The position numbers were made by a program, and so were the translations under genes. Positions 16,749 through 23,504 of a stretch of 26,185 nucleotides of DNA are shown here, piece after piece. Source of the stretch: Pseudomonadota bacterium (lineage in GTDB: Bacteria > Pseudomonadota > Gammaproteobacteria > Burkholderiales > Gallionellaceae); the NCBI GenBank assembly GCA_021822115.1, contig JAJZSA010000030.1, forward strand, positions 1-26,185, in the 5' to 3' direction. Within the stretch, counting starts at the first letter, position 1; each line of letters opens with the position of its first letter. The notes under the pieces were generated by a model that did no database searches, had not been told where the DNA came from, and worked only from the letters and a program-made list of their open reading frames with translations.

Positions 16749-19054
16749 TGTTGATTTCGACGGCCATCAACCCCGCCGATTTTGATCCTCGATTTTGGGT
16801 CGACATTGACTTTACCGATGCTGGCATCGGCGTCGTCGTCAGCAGTTTCGAAGTCGAGGTCGAGGGCGTCGCACAACCAAAACTCATTCCGCTCATTCCG
16901 CGCGAGCAGCTGCAGGCCGTGCGCGATGAGATGATGGGAGTTGTGATGGCTTACGCGCGCAAGCATCTTGATCGGATCGATGCCGTCTGTGATGTGCAGG
17001 CCCACAATAAGCTGCAGAGAGATCGCAAAGAGAAGGGCTTTGAACACGAAGACGAGCAAAAAGAGCCCCCTGCCCTGCCGCCATTATTGATGAATACAAC
17101 GGTGGGCACAGGCAAATCAGTGCTTGTGCAGGCGCTGACGGAATTTTGCCAGGCCAATGACATTCCGTTCGCCGTGACAGCCCCGACTCACCATCTTTGC
17201 AATGAGCACACAGCCTCAAATTCGGGCATGGGGCACTATTATGGCCGTGTCGATCCTGATGACGACAAGGGGATGCCGGAGAACGTCTGTTACAAGCTCG
17301 AAGATACTGAGCGTGCCGGCGATCACAATCACCGCGTTGCGGCCAGCCTCTGCACTCGATGCGAGCATGGCATGTCCGGTGCCATCAAGTACGGACAGCC
17401 GGGGTCTGAGAACGTCGAGAAGGCGATCAAATGGATGGAGCGTCGCAAGCTGGACCCTCAGAAGATAGAGCCTTGCCGGTTCCTTTACGAAGGACTTCCG
17501 GCCGCACTGGCTGCGCCTGTCCTGGCATGCCCGTCAGCGGCCTTCTCTGAAGCGATCGGTATCCACATGGACCCGCGCTCGATGCGCAAGATGCAGCGTC
17601 TAGTCGTCGTCGATGAACAAACTGAATTGACTGAAGAGGTCGAGATCACAGTGCCAAAAGTGCATCAGTGGATAGAGACCATTGATGCGTTGGTGGAGCG
17701 TCTCGATAAGTCACTGGCATTCGAGCAAGATGGCGATGAAGCCAGGACGACAAAGGAGCTTGCTGATCTGCTGCCGTCTGTGCGAGCTGCATTCGCGCAG
17801 CTGATCACCGCGATCGCAAAACAGGAGCCGATCGAGGAGGCATTGATCTCGGAGCTGCAAAAGAAGGTATCGAAAGCCAAAGGATCTTCTGGCGGCACAG
17901 CGAAGTGGGAGCAGATCGTACGCCAGGACGACGGGTATCAGATCCCGTTGCGCGCGCTGAATGCATTGGCTTTCAACATCAGGTCCGGTTCGATGCGCAG
18001 GACAAAACGCGCAATCCATGTGTATGAGATCAAGCCGATCTTGCGCTGGGCGGTCGATCATGGATCTGTGATTTTCCTTGATGCCACCGCCTCGCTCGCC
18101 TTCAAGGAACTGATCGAGGCAATTGGCGGCGAGGTGTTCAACCGTCAGGTCGAGCAGAACATCAACGTCCTGCATGTTGCCGGGCACTTGTACGCTCGCG
18201 GCAAGGTTCCGACTGAGCAATCATCCGCGGAAGTCGGTGCTGGTGATTCTTATCGCCGGGCAGCAAAGGGCTACATGAAAGAGATCCAGAAGATCGCGGA
18301 ACGCATGCCTGCCGGCAAGCGAGCGATCCTGACCCATAAGGCATATCTCAAGTATTCCAGCGCCAAGGACAGCGCCGAAGCGGCCGCTGAGCAGTTCCAG
18401 GAGGATTCTGGTGCGAAGATCGGCTGGTTCGGCAAGCATGATCGCGGGCACAACGATTGGAAGTTCCACCACATCGCTATCGTCGGCATGCCGATTCTGA
18501 GTTCAGACAATATCGCATCGGCGTATGCGGGTGTCAGAGCCGCATTGATGGATGTTGGCGTTACTTGGTCAGCGTGGGACGGCATCATGCAAGACGAAGA
18601 GATGCGCGCAAAGCAAGGCGGCGTACCGCTGCCGGCTGATGATCATGTGCGCGCTTGGCTGATCGATGCGTACGCCGCAACGATCGTCCAATCGATCGGG
18701 CGTGCCAGGGCCGTCAATAGTGATGATGTGCTCCTGGCGGAGCTGTGGGGTGGATTGCAGTCTCAAGAGATGGTGCAGGCGCTCTTGACTCACGGCATCG
18801 AGGTCGGCGGCACAGTTGAGACCGACGTGCATCGTTCCAAGCGCCAAATGACCTCTCAGGAGGCCGTCAGGAGCGCGATCAGCATGCTGGAAGGGGTAGG
18901 GCAGGGCATCAGCAAGCGCAGCGTCAGAGAGGCCATTACAGGGCTCCGCATCAGCATCGACGATCACGAGATCGAGCGGCAGCTTGCTGCGATGCGGGAA
19001 GCCGGCGAGATTCCGCCGCCACGGCGCGGCCGCCCAAAGTCCACAAATCTGTAG
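16748..19054 (+). CDS. SF2 helicase with XPD/DinG-like cysteine arrangement
   Basis: The 768-residue protein has a Walker A loop (VGTGKS, residues 119-124), the segment APTHHLCNEH (145-154), a Walker B DE box (LVVVDE, 285-290), FLDATAS (442-448, like motif III) and a motif VI QSIGRARA (647-654). Between Walker A and B lie C181, C202, C205, C243 and C261. Cysteines in that place form the [4Fe-4S] cluster of XPD/DinG helicases, so an iron-sulfur cluster is possible here. A C-terminal tail (GEIPPPRRGRPKS) is basic. It overlaps the zinc-finger gene and is followed by a large hairpin and structured DNA. It is probably the replicative or processing helicase of the element. I do not recognise a named family. 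Confidence 0.75.
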   Translation: MLISTAINPADFDPRFWVDIDFTDAGIGVVVSSFEVEVEGVAQPKLIPLIPREQLQAVRDEMMGVVMAYARKHLDRIDAVCDVQAHNKLQRDRKEKGFEHEDEQKEPPALPPLLMNTTVGTGKSVLVQALTEFCQANDIPFAVTAPTHHLCNEHTASNSGMGHYYGRVDPDDDKGMPENVCYKLEDTERAGDHNHRVAASLCTRCEHGMSGAIKYGQPGSENVEKAIKWMERRKLDPQKIEPCRFLYEGLPAALAAPVLACPSAAFSEAIGIHMDPRSMRKMQRLVVVDEQTELTEEVEITVPKVHQWIETIDALVERLDKSLAFEQDGDEARTTKELADLLPSVRAAFAQLITAIAKQEPIEEALISELQKKVSKAKGSSGGTAKWEQIVRQDDGYQIPLRALNALAFNIRSGSMRRTKRAIHVYEIKPILRWAVDHGSVIFLDATASLAFKELIEAIGGEVFNRQVEQNINVLHVAGHLYARGKVPTEQSSAEVGAGDSYRRAAKGYMKEIQKIAERMPAGKRAILTHKAYLKYSSAKDSAEAAAEQFQEDSGAKIGWFGKHDRGHNDWKFHHIAIVGMPILSSDNIASAYAGVRAALMDVGVTWSAWDGIMQDEEMRAKQGGVPLPADDHVRAWLIDAYAATIVQSIGRARAVNSDDVLLAELWGGLQSQEMVQALLTHGIEVGGTVETDVHRSKRQMTSQEAVRSAISMLEGVGQGISKRSVREAITGLRISIDDHEIERQLAAMREAGEIPPPRRGRPKSTNL

Positions 19055-19061
19055 TGGGTAA

Positions 19062-19109
19062 TAAATGGGGTGATGCATATATATCTCTCTATATGCATCA
19101 CCCCATTTA
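19062..19109. terminator. Very strong hairpin after the helicase gene
   Basis: Arms TAAATGGGGTGATGCATATA (19062-19081) and its exact reverse complement (19090-19109) are 20 bp long with an 8-base spacer TATCTCTC. It starts seven bases after the helicase stop. A-rich bases precede and T-rich bases follow, so it could terminate transcription from both sides. It could also be a replication-related cruciform. Confidence 0.8.
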
Positions 19110-19489
19110 ATTTCACACTAAATACAATAGGTTAAAAATCTGACTTTGTTAATCATAGATAGTAGTCGGCTCCCGCCGACTCAAGTCAAAACCGTCCACA
19201 TTGGAGAGCGGGGTGGGAGATCAAAGTCAAAACCGCTATTAGGAGGGTAGGGGGTTGCAATTGGCTCGGTTGAGATCGCCGACACGGTACCCGTCTGCCG
19301 CGCGCGATGCGACGCCCCTTCGGGCTGGCCTTCGGCCAGGTCAGCCACCCGCGATCGGCAGACTGCGCTGAAGCGCAGTCTCTACGGCGGTGCGCAATAC
19401 CCCCAACCCCATCTTCCACGTTGTATGCGTGGTTTTCAAATACAACAAATCAATGCATTTGGCACCCCAAAACCGTTCATCTTTGATCG

Positions 19490-19573
19490 ACCGTTCGTCG
19501 GTCGGAAAGGGCAAATTTGCATGCCATCAAACCCATTGCCTGCGGGCTTTCTGAGGGCCTACCGTTCGTCGGT
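19490..19573. repeat. Two identical 13-bp palindromic repeats (iteron- or operator-like)
   Basis: ACCGTTCGTCGGT occurs at 19490-19502 and 19561-19573, each an ACCG/CGGT hairpin with loop TTCGT. The two are 71 bp apart. A third partial copy, ACCGTTCATC, starts at 19472. Inverted ATTTGCATGC (19515) and GCATGCAAAT (19599) lie inside and after the pair. Confidence 0.7.
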
Positions 19574-19622
19574 AATGTGGTTAAAAAATAAATATAGTGC
19601 ATGCAAATGGAACTATCTGCGG

Positions 19623-19628
19623 TATGAT
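19623..19628 (+). promoter_or_regulatory. Possible -10 box for the 19.7-22.1 kb gene group
   Basis: TATGAT lies 78 bases before the next gene. The -35 region at the correct distance falls in the GCATGCAAAT arm and matches the consensus poorly, which would suit a promoter that needs an activator or is controlled through the repeats. Confidence 0.35.
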
Positions 19629-19705
19629 GGGTCATAGTCAGTAAGCAAGACAGATTCAGCGTGGCGCCGACGACCTGGCGCAGCAGTGACAGTAAGGAGA
19701 TGAAC

Positions 19706-20368
19706 ATGATCAAAATGACACCAACCGCAAAAAAGATCGCGATCGCCGCAGCCTTCGGCTCTGCACATAGGGGTGAGCAAAACATCACAACCAGGATCGA
19801 GAGTCTTTTTCCGCGCAAGATTGATTCGAAGGAGCTGACCATCAATATCGATGGCGTTGCGCATGTCACCGAGTTCCACGACCAGTGCGGACATAACTAC
19901 AACATTCGACTGATCATTTCCGTGGAATCCAATATCTTTCCCGTCAACTTCCAAAAGAATGTTGGCGACGTCGAGCTGTTGGATGAGGAAGAGACAGGGA
20001 ATTTCTGCTATTCGCTAATCAAAGACGGCAAAGCGGTGTCGGACTACGATGTGATCATGGACCAAATCACCAGAGCAGCCGTTGAAGTTCAGAAAATCGT
20101 CGAGTCCGAAAGGGATCTCAGTAAGGATGAGATCGTGAATGAATATCAACCGAACGGCAGGCGATATACCTTGCGGGCATATAAAAGCGGCCTGAAAGAA
20201 GTGGAAACCTTCGCGCGGTACGAGGAGGATGCGGGTTACAAGATCCGGCTTACCGATGAGGAATGGGAGAGGCTCATTGCGGATCCTGCCAATCCGGAAC
20301 TGCTGTATAGCCTGATCATCAATCCGATCGGGCACTTCGTTTACATTTCGTCGCGGATTGGCGAATAG
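19706..20368 (+). CDS. Protein of unknown function, 220 residues
   Basis: I do not recognise this protein. ATG at 19706 is chosen because AAGGAG at 19694-19699 is six bases upstream; an ATG at 19700 would be too close. The N-terminus (KMTPTAKKIAIAAAFGSAHRGEQ) is basic and helical. The rest is acidic and mixed, with no membrane segment, signal peptide or nucleotide-binding motif. It is the first of a run of plus-strand genes (19706, 20381, 20709, 20945, 21566) with short gaps, and it follows the repeat-rich non-coding region. Confidence 0.55.
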   Translation: MIKMTPTAKKIAIAAAFGSAHRGEQNITTRIESLFPRKIDSKELTINIDGVAHVTEFHDQCGHNYNIRLIISVESNIFPVNFQKNVGDVELLDEEETGNFCYSLIKDGKAVSDYDVIMDQITRAAVEVQKIVESERDLSKDEIVNEYQPNGRRYTLRAYKSGLKEVETFARYEEDAGYKIRLTDEEWERLIADPANPELLYSLIINPIGHFVYISSRIGE

Positions 20369-20380
20369 GAGATACCCAAA

Positions 20381-20692
20381 ATGCCAAGCAAATACACATC
20401 CCCCATCCGTGTCAGCGTCGATGCACAGCTGCTGGCCCTGGCTCAGCGCCAGGCCGACGCACAGATGACAAAGCTGGCTCCCCTGCTCCGCGCTGAGCTG
20501 GCCAAATACCTGCTGGCCCCTTATTCGGTGCCTGGCGGCAGCGCAAGGCAGGCCAAGGGCGGCGGCTATGCGCCACTGCAATTTTCGACGACCGTCGAGC
20601 AGCACAAAGAGCTGCAGGCAGTCTGCAAGGCGCTCGATGTGTCGATGACAAATGTGCTGACAAAGATGCTGATCAATATCGTAGCCGGATAA
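20381..20692 (+). CDS. Tandem ribbon-helix-helix-like protein
   Basis: The 103-residue protein has two strand-helix-helix units: SPIRVSVDAQLLALAQRQADAQMTKLAPLLRAELAKYL and APLQFSTTVEQHKELQAVCKALDVSMTNVLTKMLINI. A glycine-rich linker (PGGSARQAKGGGY) joins them. The same two-part plan is seen in the protein at 14676. Ribbon-helix-helix proteins bind DNA as dimers, so a fused tandem would carry a dimer-like unit in one chain. It starts 12 bases after the previous gene with GGAGAT upstream. The family is assigned by pattern only. Confidence 0.55.
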   Translation: MPSKYTSPIRVSVDAQLLALAQRQADAQMTKLAPLLRAELAKYLLAPYSVPGGSARQAKGGGYAPLQFSTTVEQHKELQAVCKALDVSMTNVLTKMLINIVAG

Positions 20693-20708
20693 TCTGTTTG
20701 GAGGGGGG

Positions 20709-20948
20709 GTGATCAAGATTGCGGAAACGAGCGACTCTTACGATGTGATCCCGACCTTGATCGATCTGTACGCTTTCGGCGAGATCGGTGCCGAGGTCTT
20801 TTTCGCGCTGCTCGGAAAGCATTGGTCGAGAGCTGACAACGTCGGCGAGCACGCTGAGCTATTGTCATTTGCCATTCACCAGGCAGGTAAAATCGAAAGA
20901 TTGTCGATGATGGATCGCGCAGAGCATGTCGCAACACGATATCGATGA
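20709..20948 (+). CDS. Small protein of unknown function
   Basis: This 79-residue protein starts at a GTG preceded by a very G-rich GGAGGGGG ribosome binding site. It is predicted to be mostly helical (IPTLIDLYAFGEIGAEVFFALLGKHW) and to be soluble. No family is recognised. Its stop overlaps the ATG of the next gene as ATGA, which suggests translational coupling to the DotA/TraY-like fragment. Confidence 0.5.
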   Translation: MIKIAETSDSYDVIPTLIDLYAFGEIGAEVFFALLGKHWSRADNVGEHAELLSFAIHQAGKIERLSMMDRAEHVATRYR

Positions 20949-21547
20949 TATGTTCCATGCGATATAAAGTGCACGAATCGGTTAGCTTTATATCGCATGC
21001 GATATGCCAATCAATACTCACCTACTTGGATACCGATGGTGAGGGGATGGGGCAGCGGACTCAACACGGTTACATCTTCTTGCTTCAGGTGCTGTTGCGT
21101 CCGATCCTGATGGTGATAGGATTCATCGCTGCGGTGTTGATGATGGACTTGATGGGGAATCTATTCTTGACCTTGTACATGCAGGCTTTGGATGACGCCG
21201 GGACGCTCGGGTCTGTCCTTGATCTGGTTGGGCTTGTGATCGCGGTGGGAGTATTCTTCACCACGAGCGTGATGATCGTGAACCTGTCGGTGGAGATGAT
21301 CCACGTGGTGCCGGATGCTGCGATGAGCTTTATCGGCGGGCAGACGCACTCCGGCAAGGTCGGATCTCGCGCGAGCGGGGAGTTCGCGCAGTCGGCTACG
21401 GCGGCGACCGCGGCGGCCAGGGCGTTCTCTCAGCAGGCGATGGGTAATCAGAGGCAGAGGAACCTGCTGAGGAATCAGGCGAACGAAAGAAAGGATAAAG
21501 ATTCCGATAAGCCTGGCGTTCGAGATGCGCGAGATGGTAATAAATAA
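20945..21547 (+). CDS. C-terminal part of a DotA/TraY-type conjugation membrane protein
   Basis: From about residue 30 the 200-residue product looks like the end of DotA/TraY proteins of IncI/Dot-Icm secretion systems: GEGMGQRTQHGYIFLLQVLLRPILM, then hydrophobic helices at about 43-80 and 88-118, and VVPDAAMSFIGG before a soluble alanine/glutamine-rich tail. Full-length DotA/TraY proteins have several hundred more residues in front. Here the first 30 residues are unrelated and the boundary coincides with a palindrome (20990-21005). The start overlaps the preceding stop (ATGA), so a short protein may still be made. It is either a remnant of a deleted transfer gene or a reused fragment. Confidence 0.65.
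   Translation: MICSMRYKVHESVSFISHAICQSILTYLDTDGEGMGQRTQHGYIFLLQVLLRPILMVIGFIAAVLMMDLMGNLFLTLYMQALDDAGTLGSVLDLVGLVIAVGVFFTTSVMIVNLSVEMIHVVPDAAMSFIGGQTHSGKVGSRASGEFAQSATAATAAARAFSQQAMGNQRQRNLLRNQANERKDKDSDKPGVRDARDGNK
20956..21005. repeat. Nested inverted repeats at the DotA/TraY truncation point
   Basis: Arms CATGCGATATAAAG (20956-20969) and CTTTATATCGCATG (20986-20999) are perfect complements over 14 bp with a 16-base spacer. The right arm overlaps a 16-bp perfect palindrome, ATATCGCATGCGATAT (20990-21005). It may be a recombination site, operator or former terminator. Confidence 0.75.
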
Positions 21548-21565
21548 TCACTTAGGGGTAAGGTC

Positions 21566-22057
21566 ATGAGTAATGGTGTCTTAAATGGTATGTTGATAGG
21601 GGATATTCTCTCTCGCGATCATTCTGCGGGTTATCCGTCCAATGCGGATGTGGCGGCTGCAAAGCGTGGGGCGGACAATGCCAAGGAAGCGAGTGACTGG
21701 CGCAAAAAGGCTATGGGTTTGCGTTGCGGGGTTGTCTCCAGAAAGATGAGTGAGACTCTCCTGCTGGAGGCTTTGAAGCAGGAGAATCCCCGGCACCCAC
21801 TGGCTTCGCGCGATGTGATTGAGAAAATAACTGATGAGGTTTACGACGCTCAGATCGCCATCTGGGACGCGGATCCTGCCGCCTACGCCCAGAAAACCAT
21901 GAATGAAAGGCCGGTGATCGATGAGCGTGAGCTTGCCGCCCTGCGTGAGAAATACCTCCCCGCGAAACCCTCGCATCCCGCCACAGGAGGCGCAGGGGAA
22001 GAGCATGAGTCCCATGGCCACGATGGCGCTGGGATGGAGAGCGCGCCGAAAGGGTAG
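21566..22057 (+). CDS. Hydrophilic protein of unknown function
   Basis: This 163-residue protein is not recognised. It has an N-terminal segment NGMLIGDILSRDHS, a central helical region, and a disordered glycine/histidine/glutamate-rich tail (GGAGEEHESHGHDGAG). There is no membrane segment. It begins 18 bases after the DotA/TraY-like fragment with GGGGTAAGG upstream, and its stop is one base before the ATG of the truncated nucleotidyltransferase. Genes placed after traY/dotA in transfer regions are often small accessory proteins, but no link can be shown here. Confidence 0.5.
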   Translation: MSNGVLNGMLIGDILSRDHSAGYPSNADVAAAKRGADNAKEASDWRKKAMGLRCGVVSRKMSETLLLEALKQENPRHPLASRDVIEKITDEVYDAQIAIWDADPAAYAQKTMNERPVIDERELAALREKYLPAKPSHPATGGAGEEHESHGHDGAGMESAPKG

Positions 22058-22058
22058 G

Positions 22059-22178
22059 ATGAGAATCACGGCACGGCAAAGAGAGGCGATCATATTCGCG
22101 GTTCGCGAGGAGTTCGGCGATGGGGCCGAGGTTCGTCTTTTTGGATCGCGCGCCGATGACTCGAAAAAAGGAGGGCGG
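22059..22178 (+). pseudogene. Truncated nucleotidyltransferase (MNT-type antitoxin-like) gene
   Basis: The frame starting at 22059 reads MRITARQREAIIFAVREEFG and then VRLFGSRADDSKKGG, which is the N-terminal helix and first strand-plus-glycine motif of minimal nucleotidyltransferases of the MNT/HEPN systems. In the family GS(R)...GG is followed at once by DIDL with the catalytic aspartates. Here the sequence changes to GRNLVLKLSNG and runs antisense into the end of yoeB until 22307. The catalytic half is gone, so the gene is broken at about 22,178, where the toxin-antitoxin cassette begins. Confidence 0.75.
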
Positions 22179-22194
22179 AATCTAGTGCTGAAAC

Positions 22195-22449
22195 TCAGTA
22201 ATGGTATCGGCACTGAGCAACCAGAATGGTGTCGTCCTGGACGGCATAGACCAGCCGATGTTCCTCATCGATGCGACGAGACCAGAAGCCAGCAAGATTG
22301 TGTTTGAGTGGCTCCGGCTTGCCGATTCCCTCAAAAGGTGAGCGTTGAATGTCACGCAAGAGAGTGTTTATGCGTTTGAGTGTGGCCTTGTCTTTGGCTT
22401 GCCAGAAAAGGTAATCTTCCCAAGCTTGGTCGGAGAACTTAATCGGCAT
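22195..22449 (-). CDS. yoeB: YoeB-family toxin (mRNA interferase)
   Basis: The 84-residue protein matches the Txe/YoeB family over its full length: FSDQAWEDYLFWQAKDKATLKRINTLLRDI at the start, PFEGIGKPEPLKHNLAGFWSRRIDEEHRLVY in the middle and the terminal CRYHY. The catalytic residues of the family are kept, including the glutamate and arginine near 46-65 and the final histidine-tyrosine. YoeB cuts mRNA at the ribosome when not bound by YefM. It overlaps yefM by 11 bases, the standard coupled order. Confidence 0.95.
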   Translation of the reverse strand: MPIKFSDQAWEDYLFWQAKDKATLKRINTLLRDIQRSPFEGIGKPEPLKHNLAGFWSRRIDEEHRLVYAVQDDTILVAQCRYHY

Positions 22450-22696
22450 CGAGCAGCTCTTTTGCAGTACCTCCCTGTGCGGCCAATTGCTCGATGGATT
22501 CCATCAGGCGCTTGGCATTCTTCGGGCTACGCATCAGGTACGCCGTCTCTTCCAGTGCATTGAAATCTTGCAATGACATCATCACAACAGGGTTGCCAGC
22601 CTGCCGAGTAATTAGAACTGGAGCGCGGTCGTCCAACACCTTGTTCATGATTTCTGCCAGATGCTGGCGGGTGTGGCTGTATGTAATGGCTTCCAT
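22439..22696 (-). CDS. yefM: YefM-family antitoxin
   Basis: The 85-residue protein begins MEAITYSHTRQHLAEIMNKV, the Phd/YefM DNA-binding fold, followed by ITRQAGNPVVMMSLQDFNALEETAYLMRSPKNA, and ends in the toxin-binding tail (AAQGGTAKELLDAD). The ATG at 22696 has GGAGGTG seven bases before it, so a longer start at 22720, which lies in the operator, was rejected. YefM binds YoeB and represses its own promoter. Confidence 0.95.
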   Translation of the reverse strand: MEAITYSHTRQHLAEIMNKVLDDRAPVLITRQAGNPVVMMSLQDFNALEETAYLMRSPKNAKRLMESIEQLAAQGGTAKELLDAD

Positions 22697-22712
22697 GTTT
22701 ACACCTCCTAAG

Positions 22713-22731
22713 TTGTACAAATAATAGTACA
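22713..22731 (-). promoter_or_regulatory. YefM operator
   Basis: A palindrome TTGTACAA (22713-22720) and a second GTAC-centred site TAGTACA (22725-22731) are 12 bp apart from centre to centre. This is like the pair of TGTACA-core sites that YefM-YoeB binds in E. coli. They lie just upstream of the yefM ribosome binding site. Confidence 0.75.
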
Positions 22732-22832
22732 GGCGCCTGGGATATTCAACACCAGATTCCGAATACCTGAAAAAAGGGGCATCCGGAATTTATGATTGAT
22801 TTGTTGTCGATACACTAAAACGACAAACCGGA

Positions 22833-22898
22833 TATTGGCAGATTGGACGCGAGATTCTTGATCGGCAGAACGCCCAAGGGTGGGGGGCGAAGGTGATG
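22833..22898 (+). pseudogene. Splinter of a YhcG/DUF1016-type nuclease gene
   Basis: One frame reads YWQIGREILDRQ followed by QGWGAKV, the best conserved part of the N-terminal domain of YhcG (DUF1016) proteins. The similarity stops on both sides after about 22 codons, and neither a start nor the PD-(D/E)XK nuclease domain is nearby. It is an internal gene fragment next to the toxin-antitoxin cassette. The remaining bases between 22,732 and 23,058 show nothing else that I can identify. Confidence 0.65.
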
Positions 22899-23058
22899 AA
22901 TGCCTACACCGAGAGCTTGATTTCTCTTCGGGAGAGGGGGCGTGGAGTTTCGCCAGCCCGCATTTACAACAACGCCCATCACTTTGCTCGCCAATGTACT
23001 GCGCAGTTGATTTTTCCCGGCGGGAGCCGGGGGTGGGTCCTGTGCGCGGGTCGAGTGG

Positions 23059-23080
23059 TCACCATGGCTTGGTGATTTTT
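23059..23080 (+). terminator. Small hairpin with T-tract
   Basis: TCACCA and TGGTGA enclose a 5-base loop and are followed by TTTTT, the form of an intrinsic terminator for plus-strand transcripts. It would shield the convergent tra operon from the left. Confidence 0.5.
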
Positions 23081-23086
23081 GTGCAA

Positions 23087-23500
23087 TTAACGCACGTATT
23101 CGGCGATCGCGAGCATGACCGACAGGACTGCAATTACGGCCGAAACTGATGCTATTCTCGCCATCCTTTTTGCCCGATTGATCGACTCACCTTCCTTCTC
23201 TTTCATCTGCCTGATCGCTGCGGTCAATCGGCTTAAATCGATAGTCTGAGATGCTACGACGACAGCAAACAGAGGGTCTGATGGGTCAATGTCTTCACCG
23301 ATCTCTTTGAGTACAATCGCTCTGATGTCATTTGTTTTTGGCATTTCAAGCTTGCGAGTAGGACGACCCTCCGCTAATGCAGTCAGACCGTCGATGCGTC
23401 GTTGCACGCCGATCTCGCGCGAGCAAGCGAGTACCGCTCGCGCGGGGGCATCATCATCCGCCCGCGCGAGCTTTTTGACGTCTTCGAGTGCCTTGTCCAT
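23087..23500 (-). CDS. TraM-like conjugal transfer accessory membrane protein
   Basis: The 137-residue protein has a long soluble helical part (KTNDIRAIVLKEIGEDIDPSDPLFAVVVASQ, then a coiled-coil-like RQMKEKEGESINRAKRMARI) and one C-terminal membrane helix (about 112-132). The DPSDPLFAVV segment and the terminal helix are reminiscent of TraM proteins of IncP-type transfer regions, and the gene is last in a TraK-TraL-TraM-like order. The ATG at 23500, four bases after the TraL-like stop, was chosen over a longer start overlapping that gene. The family is assigned mostly from context. Confidence 0.6.
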   Translation of the reverse strand: MDKALEDVKKLARADDDAPARAVLACSREIGVQRRIDGLTALAEGRPTRKLEMPKTNDIRAIVLKEIGEDIDPSDPLFAVVVASQTIDLSRLTAAIRQMKEKEGESINRAKRMARIASVSAVIAVLSVMLAIAEYVR

Positions 23501-23504
23501 CTCT

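Larger units (their letters stand above)
19110..19705. other. About 600 bp non-coding, repeat-rich region; candidate replication origin or structured RNA
   Basis: No convincing gene lies here. It contains a 7-bp hairpin AGTCGGC/GCCGACT (19164-19181); two copies of AGTCAAAACCG (19184 and 19225); a cluster of GC stems (GCCC/GGGC 19314-19325, CTGGCC/GGCCAG 19325-19339, a 10-bp stem at 19360-19381), enclosed by GTCTGCCG/CGGCAGAC (19293-19300 and 19356-19363); and two ACCGTTCGTCGGT hairpin repeats. Position next to the helicase and the density of repeats suggest an origin, by inference only. A promoter for the next gene probably lies at its right end. Confidence 0.55.

Noticed and set aside
19427..19637. 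A 70-codon plus-strand frame in the repeat region
   Set aside because: It runs through the two palindromic repeats, has no ribosome binding site and no recognisable pattern.
23016..23031. CCCGGC/GCCGGG hairpin as a terminator for the tra operon
   Set aside because: The T-run lies before the hairpin on the plus strand and gives an A-run after it on the minus strand, so it does not fit an intrinsic terminator in either direction.
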